Made by a program: the position numbers and the translations under genes. A stretch of DNA of 64,000 nt from NCBI RefSeq assembly GCF_007845675.1, contig NZ_VOBR01000013.1, positions 124,001 to 188,000 of the forward strand. Direction: 5' to 3'. Origin of the DNA: Lentzea tibetensis. GTDB taxonomy: Bacteria; Actinomycetota; Actinomycetes; Mycobacteriales; Pseudonocardiaceae. This document shows, one piece after another, positions 57,875 through 64,000 of the stretch. Below the pieces are notes generated by a model, which saw only the letters and a list, made by a program, of their open reading frames with translations, was not told the origin of the DNA and made no database searches. The stretch's first letter is position 1. Each line of letters opens with the position of its first letter.

Positions 57875-58579
57875 TTACGGCGTGCCGGACGCGCCTGCCG
57901 GACGGCCGGTCCCCGGCGGTCTCAACACGGCGAACGGATCGGTCACGAGGATTCCCCTTGCGCTGAAACGGAAGAGCGCGGCGGGGCGGCCGCCGGAGGG
58001 GCCCGGGGGAGCGGTTCCGCCTGTTGGTTCCAGCAAACCGCGGCGCGAGAGCACGCGTTGCAGGTTGGTCGCGGACACGCGGTAACCGAGTGCGGCGGAG
58101 TAGTGCTCGCGCAGCGCGGAGATCGTGAACTCCGGTGGTGCCAAGGCGAATCCGAGGTTGGTGTACGACAACTTGGCGCCGAGGCGGTGCCGCGCGCGGT
58201 GCACGATCGCCTCGTGGTCGAACGCCGTCGTGGGCAGTGCGTCGACCGGGTGCCACCCCGTGTCGTCGGGCACGATCGGGTCGATGTCGGACGGCACCAG
58301 ACCCAGGAACGCGGTGGCGACCGTTCGTTCTCCGGGCACGCGGTCCGGCGCGCTGAAGACGGCCAGTTGTTCGACGTGTGACAGCTGTCTCACGTCCACT
58401 TTTTCGGCCAGCTGACGGCGGATCGAGGTCTCGACGTCCTCGTCGGGACGGAGCCCTCCACCCGGCAGTGACCAGCGGTGAGCGTGCGGCTCCCGAGCGC
58501 GCCGCCAGAGCATGACCTGGAGTGATCCCGCTCTCACCTGCAGAACTGCGGCCAGAACCTCATGCCCCGCGCTACCCAC
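57875..58579 (-). CDS. nrtR: NrtR, Nudix-related repressor of NAD synthesis
   Basis: The 234 residues start with a Nudix-like domain (about 1-140; WSLPGGGLRPDEDVETSIRRQLAE is a degraded Nudix box in which catalytic Glu residues are changed) and end in a winged helix (about 150-230; YRVSATNLQRVLSRRGLLEP). NrtR binds ADP-ribose or NAD-derived ligands and represses NAD genes. It is divergent from nadA-nadB-nadC, as in many actinobacteria. TAGTAT lies 7 bases before GTG 58579, so it is probably leaderless. Confidence 0.92.
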   Translation of the reverse strand: MGSAGHEVLAAVLQVRAGSLQVMLWRRAREPHAHRWSLPGGGLRPDEDVETSIRRQLAEKVDVRQLSHVEQLAVFSAPDRVPGERTVATAFLGLVPSDIDPIVPDDTGWHPVDALPTTAFDHEAIVHRARHRLGAKLSYTNLGFALAPPEFTISALREHYSAALGYRVSATNLQRVLSRRGLLEPTGGTAPPGPSGGRPAALFRFSARGILVTDPFAVLRPPGTGRPAGASGTP

Positions 58580-58586
58580 TCGGCTG

Positions 58587-58623
58587 ATACTATCGACCAC
58601 GTTTTCGACCGATAGGCGAAAAC
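58587..58623. promoter_or_regulatory. nrtR-nadA operator and promoters
   Basis: The gap contains two interlocking inverted repeats: CTATCG (58590-58595) with CGATAG (58610-58615), and GTTTTCG (58601-58607) with CGAAAAC (58617-58623) around a 9-base spacer. The first half-site overlaps the nrtR -10 box (TAGTAT, 58592-58587 on the minus strand). One or both are probably the NrtR site. Confidence 0.6.
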
Positions 58624-58642
58624 CCTGGTTGAGGAGGCAGCG

Positions 58643-59656
58643 ATGACGGCGGTGGTAGAGCGGACCGCGTCCGGTGTGTTCGGTGGAGTCGAGCCGGACG
58701 CCGCGTGGCGGGAGGAGGTGCTGCGCCTCGCGAAGGAGCGCGATGCCGTCATCCTGGCGCACAACTACCAGCTGCCCGAGATCCAGGACATCGCGCACCA
58801 CACGGGTGACTCGCTGGCGCTCAGCCGCATCGCGGCGCAGAGCGACGCGAGCACGATCATCTTCTGCGGCGTGCACTTCATGGCGGAGACGGCGAAGATC
58901 CTCTCCCCGGACAAGACGGTGCTCATCCCGGACGAGCGCGCGGGCTGCTCGCTCGCGGACTCGATCACCGGCGAGCAGCTGCGCGAGTGGAAGGCCCAGT
59001 ACCCCAACGCCGTCGTCGTGTCGTACGTGAACACGACCGCCGAGGTGAAGGCGGAGACGGACATCTGCTGCACCTCGTCCAACGCCGTGGACGTCGTGCG
59101 CTCGATCCCCGCGGACCGCGAGGTGCTGTTCCTGCCGGACCAGTTCCTCGGCGCGCACGTCAAGCGCGAGACCGGCCGCGAGAACATGCACATCTGGGCG
59201 GGCGAGTGCCACGTCCACGCGGGCATCAACGGCCCCGAGCTGGCCGAGCGCGCGGCGGACAACCCCGAGGCCGACCTGTTCATCCACCCCGAGTGCGGGT
59301 GCGCGACGAGCGCGCTCTACCTCGCCGGTGAGGGCATCGTCCCCGCGGAGAAGGTCAAGATCCTCTCGACCGGTGACATGGTCGTCGCCGCGCGCAGCAC
59401 GAAGGCCAAGTCGGTGCTCGTGGCGACCGAGATCGGCATGCTGCACCAGCTCCGCAAGGCCGCGCCGGAGATCGACTTCCGCGCCGTCAACGACCGCGCG
59501 TCGTGCACCTACATGAAGATGATCACGCCGGCCGCGCTGCTGCGCTGCGTGCGCGACGGTCTCGACGAGGTGCACGTCGACCTGGAGACGGCGCGCAAGG
59601 CGCAGGGCGCGGTGCAGCGCATGATCGAGATCGGTCAGCCCGGCGGCGGGGAATGA
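58643..59656 (+). CDS. nadA: Quinolinate synthase (NadA)
   Basis: NadA condenses iminoaspartate with dihydroxyacetone phosphate, using a [4Fe-4S] cluster. The 337 residues carry [15 protein letters not shown], the three cluster cysteines in [16 protein letters not shown] and RASCTYMKM, and the FLPDQFLG segment. GAGGAGG precedes the ATG. It is the first gene of nadABC and is probably repressed by the divergent NrtR. Its stop overlaps nadB (ATGA). Confidence 0.97.
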   Translation: MTAVVERTASGVFGGVEPDAAWREEVLRLAKERDAVILAHNYQLPEIQDIAHHTGDSLALSRIAAQSDASTIIFCGVHFMAETAKILSPDKTVLIPDERAGCSLADSITGEQLREWKAQYPNAVVVSYVNTTAEVKAETDICCTSSNAVDVVRSIPADREVLFLPDQFLGAHVKRETGRENMHIWAGECHVHAGINGPELAERAADNPEADLFIHPECGCATSALYLAGEGIVPAEKVKILSTGDMVVAARSTKAKSVLVATEIGMLHQLRKAAPEIDFRAVNDRASCTYMKMITPAALLRCVRDGLDEVHVDLETARKAQGAVQRMIEIGQPGGGE

Positions 59657-61269
59657 CCGCGCCGCGCTGGGAGGCGCGTGCTGACCTGATCGTGGTCGGC
59701 ACCGGTGTCGCCGGCCTGACCGCCGCGCTGCGGGCCCACGAGCTGCGCCTGCGGGTGCTGGTCGTGACGAAGGCGTCCGGCGACGACGGCAACACGCGCT
59801 GGGCGCAGGGCGGCGTTGCCGTCGTGCTGCCGGACGAGCACGAGCCCGGCGACACGGTCGCGCGCCACATCGAGGACACGCTCGTCGCCGGTGCCGGCCT
59901 GTGCGAGGACGTCGCGGTCACGACGATCATCGCCGACGGCCCGGCCGCGGTGACCCGCCTGCGCGCTCTCGGCGCGGTGTTCGACGCATCCCCCGACGGG
60001 ACGCTGGAGCGCACGCGGGAAGGCGGGCACAGCGCGTTCCGCGTCGTGCACGCCGGTGGTGACGCGACCGGCGCCGAGGTCGAGCGCGCGCTGCTGAAGG
60101 CCACTGTGGACGGACGCGTTCCGCTGCTGGAGAACCACGTCGCGGTCGACGCGCTGCGCACCCCGCTGGGCGCGGTGTGCGGCCTGCTGGTGCTGGACGG
60201 CAACGGCGTGCCCGGCGTGCTCGGCGCACCCGCCGTGCTGCTGGCGACCGGTGGCCTCGGCCAGATGTACCAGGCGACGTCGAACCCGTCGGTCGCGACG
60301 GGTGACGGGCTGGCGCTGGCGTTGCGCGCCGGTGCGGTGGCGGCGGACGTCGAGTTCGTGCAGTTCCACCCGACCGTCCTGTACACCGGCCGCGGCGCAC
60401 GCGGCCGGTGTCCGCTGGTGACCGAGGCGGTGCGCGGTGAGGGCGCCGTGCTGGTCGACGCGACCGGCGCGCGCGTGATGAAGGGCGTGCACCCGCTGGA
60501 GGACCTGGCGCCGCGTGACGTCGTCGCGGCGGCGATCACCCGGCACATGGCGCTCGAGCCAGGTGGCGTCGACGACCACGTGTTCCTCGACGCGACCTCG
60601 TTGCACGACATGGCTTCCCGCTTCCCGACCGTGCATGCCGCGTGCCTCGCGGCGGGCGTGGACCCCGCGCACGACCCGATCCCGGTCGCGCCCGCTGCCC
60701 ACTTCGCGTGCGGTGGCGTGGTGTCCACTGTGGACGGCCGTACCGGGGTGACCGGGTTGTACGCGGCGGGCGAGGTCGCGCGGACCGGTCTGCACGGTGC
60801 GAACCGGCTGGCGTCCAACAGCTTGCTGGAAGGCCTGGTGTGCGGTGAACGCGCCGCCGAGGCGGTGGCCGCCGACCTGGCCGTCGGGCTGCTGGCCGAG
60901 CCGCGGGTGATGACGCCGGTGCTGCTGGTCGCGCCCGTGGCGGACCGGGACCTGTTGCAGCGCGTCATGTCGCGGTACGCGGCGATCGGCCGGGACGCCG
61001 AAGGCCTGGCCGTGGTCGGCTCGGTGCTGGACGTGTCCGCGGTGGACCGGGTGCTCGACACGCGGGAGCTGGTGGAGGACGCGGCGCTCACCATGGCGGC
61101 GCGCGCCTTGATCGCGGCCGCCGCCGAGCGCACCGAGTCGCGCGGCTGCCACGTGCGCACGGACTTCCCGGTGCGGGACGAGGCGTGGCAGCACAGCCAG
61201 GTCGTGCGGCTCACGCCGACCGGGCAGCCCGTGCTGGCCGACCCGGTGATGGCCCGCGGCGTGGCCTGA
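59653..61269 (+). CDS. nadB: L-aspartate oxidase (NadB)
   Basis: NadB oxidises L-aspartate to iminoaspartate with FAD. The 538 residues have the dinucleotide loop [11 protein letters not shown], the FAD/substrate segment [24 protein letters not shown], and [10 protein letters not shown] with [26 protein letters not shown], typical of the succinate-dehydrogenase-like flavoproteins. The start overlaps the nadA stop, so the two enzymes that pass an unstable intermediate are made together. Confidence 0.97.
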   Translation: MTAPRWEARADLIVVGTGVAGLTAALRAHELRLRVLVVTKASGDDGNTRWAQGGVAVVLPDEHEPGDTVARHIEDTLVAGAGLCEDVAVTTIIADGPAAVTRLRALGAVFDASPDGTLERTREGGHSAFRVVHAGGDATGAEVERALLKATVDGRVPLLENHVAVDALRTPLGAVCGLLVLDGNGVPGVLGAPAVLLATGGLGQMYQATSNPSVATGDGLALALRAGAVAADVEFVQFHPTVLYTGRGARGRCPLVTEAVRGEGAVLVDATGARVMKGVHPLEDLAPRDVVAAAITRHMALEPGGVDDHVFLDATSLHDMASRFPTVHAACLAAGVDPAHDPIPVAPAAHFACGGVVSTVDGRTGVTGLYAAGEVARTGLHGANRLASNSLLEGLVCGERAAEAVAADLAVGLLAEPRVMTPVLLVAPVADRDLLQRVMSRYAAIGRDAEGLAVVGSVLDVSAVDRVLDTRELVEDAALTMAARALIAAAAERTESRGCHVRTDFPVRDEAWQHSQVVRLTPTGQPVLADPVMARGVA

Positions 61270-61297
61270 CCCGAATGCGATGCGAGTTGGAGTGGCT

Positions 61298-62140
61298 GTG
61301 AGCATTGACTGGGAGGACGCGCGGCGGGTCATCCGGACCGCGCTCGAAGAGGACCTGCGGTACGGGCCGGACGCCACGACCGCGTCCACGGTGCCGCCGG
61401 ACGCCGTGGCGATCGCGGAGATCACTCCGCGCCACGGCGGTGTGCTGGCCGGCGTCCCGGTGGCGCTGGAGGTGTTCCGCACCGTGCTCGGCGACGTCGA
61501 GGTGCTGTCCGAGCAGCGGGACGGCGACAAGGCCGTGCCCGGCGAGCCCGCGCTCGTGCTGCGCGGCCCGGTGCGCGGCCTGCTGACCGCCGAGCGGACC
61601 GCGCTGAACCTCGTTTGCCACCTATCCGGCATCGCGACCGCCACAGCCGTGTGGGTCGAGGCGGTCGAGGGCACCGGTGCGCGCGTCCGCGACTCGCGCA
61701 AGACGCTGCCGGGCCTGCGTTTGCTCCAGAAGTACGCGGTGCGGTGCGGCGGCGGCGTGAACCACCGCCTCGGCCTCGGCGACGCGGTGCTGATCAAGGA
61801 CAACCACGTCGCCGCGGCCGGATCGGTCGGCGCCGCGATCAGGGCCGTCCGCGAGCGCGCGCCGCACCTGGAGTGCGAGGTCGAGGTGGACAGCCTGGAG
61901 CAGTTCGACGAGGCGGTCGCCGAGGGCGCGAAGCTGGTGCTGCTGGACAACTTCACGCCCGCGCAGTGCGCGCTGGCCGTGCAGCGCGCGAACGGCGTGC
62001 GGCTGGAGGCGTCCGGCGGCCTCACGCTCGACGTGGCTCGCGCGTACGCCGAGACGGGTGTCGACTACCTGGCCGTCGGCGGGCTGACGCACTCGTCGCC
62101 CGCGCTCGACCTCGGCCTCGACCTGCGTCAGACGCGGTAG
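61298..62140 (+). CDS. nadC: Quinolinate phosphoribosyltransferase (NadC)
   Basis: NadC turns quinolinate and PRPP into nicotinate mononucleotide. The 280 residues show ERTALNLVCHLSGIAT, DSRKTLPGLRLLQKYAV, GGGVNHRLGLGD and IKDNHV, all diagnostic. GTG 61298 is chosen because GGAG lies 5 bases upstream; ATG 61280 is possible. It completes the de novo NAD operon. Confidence 0.97.
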   Translation: MSIDWEDARRVIRTALEEDLRYGPDATTASTVPPDAVAIAEITPRHGGVLAGVPVALEVFRTVLGDVEVLSEQRDGDKAVPGEPALVLRGPVRGLLTAERTALNLVCHLSGIATATAVWVEAVEGTGARVRDSRKTLPGLRLLQKYAVRCGGGVNHRLGLGDAVLIKDNHVAAAGSVGAAIRAVRERAPHLECEVEVDSLEQFDEAVAEGAKLVLLDNFTPAQCALAVQRANGVRLEASGGLTLDVARAYAETGVDYLAVGGLTHSSPALDLGLDLRQTR

Positions 62141-62517
62141 CGCTCGAACCCCGCCGGGGTGACACCGGGGAAGTTCTGCACCCGGCGCCACTCCGGCGTG
62201 TCCGAGCCGACGCCGGGCCCGGCTGCCTCGAGCGCCGCGATGTGGCCCTCCTCGCTGACCCACTCCGCGTAGTTGATGACGTGCCTGCCGTCCTCGCGGA
62301 TGTGGAAGTGCGCGGAGACGCCCTCCTCGCGCGGGAGCTCGGGGTCGGTCTCGATCGCGTGGAACACGGCGTCCACCCACTTCTGGGCGACGTCCCGGTT
62401 CTCGGTGTCGACGTGCACCAGCACGACGCAGCCGGGGGTCTTGTCTTCGTTCACGGCGCCGCGGTAGAGCTCGAAGCCGTCGATGTGGTCACGGGTGATG
62501 CCAGCGGGAATCGTCAT
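62128..62517 (-). CDS. Antibiotic-biosynthesis-monooxygenase-like small protein
   Basis: The 129 residues look like a dimeric alpha-beta barrel of the ABM/EthD kind, with VVLVHVDTENRDVAQKWVDA in a first unit and NYAEWVSEEGHIAALEAAG in a second. No cofactor motif is visible. Members act on small aromatic or reactive compounds without a cofactor; function here is unknown. ATG 62517 is chosen because GGAGG is 9 bases upstream. It overlaps nadC by 13 bases tail to tail. Confidence 0.75.
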   Translation of the reverse strand: MTIPAGITRDHIDGFELYRGAVNEDKTPGCVVLVHVDTENRDVAQKWVDAVFHAIETDPELPREEGVSAHFHIREDGRHVINYAEWVSEEGHIAALEAAGPGVGSDTPEWRRVQNFPGVTPAGFERYRV

Positions 62518-62540
62518 GCCGATCATCCTCCGACCTCGAC

Positions 62541-63326
62541 TTAACTCGAGGTCAACACCCGGTTTGCCAGCACCGGCAGCACTTTGCGCGCTTCCGCGAC
62601 CGATTCGGTGTCGATGTCGACGATCGCGGTGCCAGGCTCGGCGCCGAGCTGCGTCACGACGTCGCCCAGCGGACCGGCGACCGTGCTGTACCCGATTCCC
62701 GTGGGCGCGGTGCTGCCGAGATCACCGGGATACGCCTGGCCGCACGCGACGACCCACGACGTGCAGTCCAGCGCCCGCGCCCGCACCAGCAGCTCCCACT
62801 GCTCGCGCTTGCCCGGCCCCGCACCCCACGACGCACCGAGCAGCACGGCCGTCGCACCCTTGTCCGCGAGCGCGCGGAACAGTTCGGGGAACCGGATGTC
62901 GTAGCAGGTGGCGACGCCGAGCGTGGTGCCGTCGACGTCGATCGTCACGACCTCGGAGCCGGGCGCGACGGTGCGCGACTCGGCGAACCCGAACGCGTCG
63001 AACAGGTGGATCTTGTCGTACCCGGTGTGCACGTCCTCGCCGGTGACCAGCAGCGTGTTCGTCACGCGGTCGCCGGACGGGGTGAACATCCCGGCGATGA
63101 CGACGACGCCGTGCTCTCGGGCGGTCGCGCGCACCGCGGACGCCCACGGTCCGTCCAACGGCTCGGCGACCGGACCGAGCGGCACGCCGAAGCGGCACAT
63201 CGTGGCCTCGGGGAACAGCACCACGCGCGCACCTTCGGCGGCAGCGCGCGCCACGGAGGATCGCACCTGGTCGAGGTTCTCGGCAGGCGAGGTCGTCGAG
63301 CTGATCTGGCACACCGCGATACGCAT
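62541..63326 (-). CDS. Carbon-nitrogen hydrolase, nitrilase superfamily
   Basis: The 261 residues have the Glu-Lys-Cys triad: Glu40 (LFPEATM), Lys105 (YDKIHLFD) and Cys141 (ATCYDIRFPE). This arrangement resembles the omega-amidase/Nit1 branch that repairs deaminated glutathione or hydrolyses small amides. The substrate is not deducible. TAGAGT lies 7 bases before ATG 63326, so it is leaderless. It is divergent from the peptide-binding lipoprotein. Confidence 0.92.
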   Translation of the reverse strand: MRIAVCQISSTTSPAENLDQVRSSVARAAAEGARVVLFPEATMCRFGVPLGPVAEPLDGPWASAVRATAREHGVVVIAGMFTPSGDRVTNTLLVTGEDVHTGYDKIHLFDAFGFAESRTVAPGSEVVTIDVDGTTLGVATCYDIRFPELFRALADKGATAVLLGASWGAGPGKREQWELLVRARALDCTSWVVACGQAYPGDLGSTAPTGIGYSTVAGPLGDVVTQLGAEPGTAIVDIDTESVAEARKVLPVLANRVLTSS

Positions 63327-63355
63327 GAGGACCACTCTAGGTAGTGTCAGCGATC
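63327..63355. promoter_or_regulatory. Overlapping divergent leaderless promoters
   Basis: Only 29 bases separate the two start codons. TAGAGT (minus, 63339-63334) serves the hydrolase and TAGTGT (plus, 63342-63347) serves the lipoprotein with an 8-base spacer. The two RNA polymerases would compete for the same DNA. Confidence 0.6.
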
Positions 63356-64000
63356 GTGCCCTCCCTGTTGCCGCCTGTTCTGCTCGGCGCCGCCCTCGTG
63401 GTGGCGGGCTGCACGGACAACTCGGCGCCGGACGGCAACCCCGACACGACAGGTCAGTCGATCGTCCTCGCCGACCGCGACGAGCCGACCACGCTGAACC
63501 CGCTGTTCGGCTACGGCAGGCAGGGCGCGTCGAAGATCTACGACGGCCTGGTCGAGCACCGCCAGGACGGCAGCCTGCGCCCGCAGCTGGCCGCGGACGA
63601 GCCCGTCCCGTCCGTCGACGGCCTGACCTGGACCGTCAAGCTGCGCGGCGACGTGAAGTTCACCGACGGCTCCGCGTTCGGCGCCGAGGACGTCGTCGCC
63701 ACCTACCAGGCGATGCTCGACCCGGCCGTCGGCTCGACCGCGCGCACGTCGTTCAGCACGCTGAAGGCCGTCGAGCAGGTCGACCCGTCCACCGTCCGGT
63801 TCGCCCTGACCCAGCCGCACGCCGCGTTCCCGCACCTCCTCGTCCTGGGCATGATGCCGAGCGAGCACGTCGGCAAGGACGTCCCGCCGATCGGCACCGG
63901 CCCGTACAAGGTCGTGGAGTGGAAGAAGGGCGACCGCCTGCTGCTGGAGTCCAACGCGGGGTACTTCGACGGCGAACCGAAGATCAAGAAGCTGACCGTG
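63356..64000 (+). CDS. Peptide/oligopeptide ABC transporter substrate-binding lipoprotein, 3' end outside window
   Basis: The frame is open from GTG 63356 to the window end (215 residues). A lipoprotein signal peptide ends in the lipobox VVAGC, whose Cys would be lipidated after LspA cleavage. The mature part matches the family 5 solute-binding proteins: DEPTTLNPLFGYG, IYDGLVEHRQDGSLRPQLA, and WTVKLRGDVKFTDGSAFGAEDVVATY. These capture peptides, nickel chelates or sugars outside the membrane. The permease genes would lie downstream. Confidence 0.92.
   Translation, partial: MPSLLPPVLLGAALVVAGCTDNSAPDGNPDTTGQSIVLADRDEPTTLNPLFGYGRQGASKIYDGLVEHRQDGSLRPQLAADEPVPSVDGLTWTVKLRGDVKFTDGSAFGAEDVVATYQAMLDPAVGSTARTSFSTLKAVEQVDPSTVRFALTQPHAAFPHLLVLGMMPSEHVGKDVPPIGTGPYKVVEWKKGDRLLLESNAGYFDGEPKIKKLTV

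Overview
The window is a stretch of chromosome from a high-GC actinomycete, most likely of the order Pseudonocardiales (Lentzea, Saccharothrix or Amycolatopsis-like). This rests on the actinobacterial division and cell-wall gene order with sepF and wag31, an mycoredoxin-like protein, the mycobacterial-type bioB-bsaP-DUF2567 set, an actinobacterial SAM-IV riboswitch, a translational-type ileS T-box, and very many leaderless promoters (TANNNT placed 6-8 nt before the start codon). No rRNA, tRNA, CRISPR array or insertion sequence was seen.

Region 1 (1-23,618) is the dcw cluster: ftsL (5' end missing), pbpB, murE, murF, mraY, murD, ftsW, murG, murC, ftsQ, then ftsZ, pgeF, yggS, sepF, yggT, wag31. 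It is interrupted twice. A universal-stress-protein gene lies between pbpB and murE. A 4.5-kb accessory block lies between ftsQ and ftsZ; it holds a membrane protein, a CrtI-like oxidoreductase, two secreted trefoil-like paralogues and a DinB-like protein. ftsZ has its own promoter with a large palindrome and its own terminator.

Region 2 (23,551-29,292) has a DoxX-like membrane protein, ileS behind an isoleucine T-box, a TetR regulator with a divergent SRPBCC gene and two operator copies, and a VanX-like D,D-dipeptidase.

Region 3 (29,293-33,619) is the most unusual part. A tight four-gene operon encodes a divergent D-Ala-D-Ala-ligase-like ATP-grasp enzyme, an MFS exporter, a second ATP-grasp enzyme of the amino-acid-ligase type, and a C39-like cysteine peptidase. 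It is transcribed divergently from the VanX-like gene. I read it as a candidate small-peptide pathway with export and possible self-protection. Its product is unknown.

Region 4 (33,620-47,304) holds a secreted M28 aminopeptidase, a CPA-type antiporter, two DUF3592 proteins, a SAM-IV riboswitch with a cysteine-desulfurase-like enzyme, an LspA with a very long repetitive N-terminus, an RluD-family pseudouridine synthase, an HTH/linker/Ig-like protein, dnaE and a protein with an internal duplication.

Region 5 (47,305-64,000) is cofactor biosynthesis plus accessory genes. Two tandem cytochromes P450 precede bioA, a glutaredoxin-like gene, bioD, bioB, bsaP and DUF2567, which raises a BioI-like role for a P450. 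Then come a DUF1445-MFS pair with an operator inside its promoter, an acetyltransferase, a duplicated gene end, a LON-domain protein, NrtR divergent from nadA-nadB-nadC, an ABM-like protein, a nitrilase-family hydrolase and the start of an oligopeptide-binding lipoprotein.
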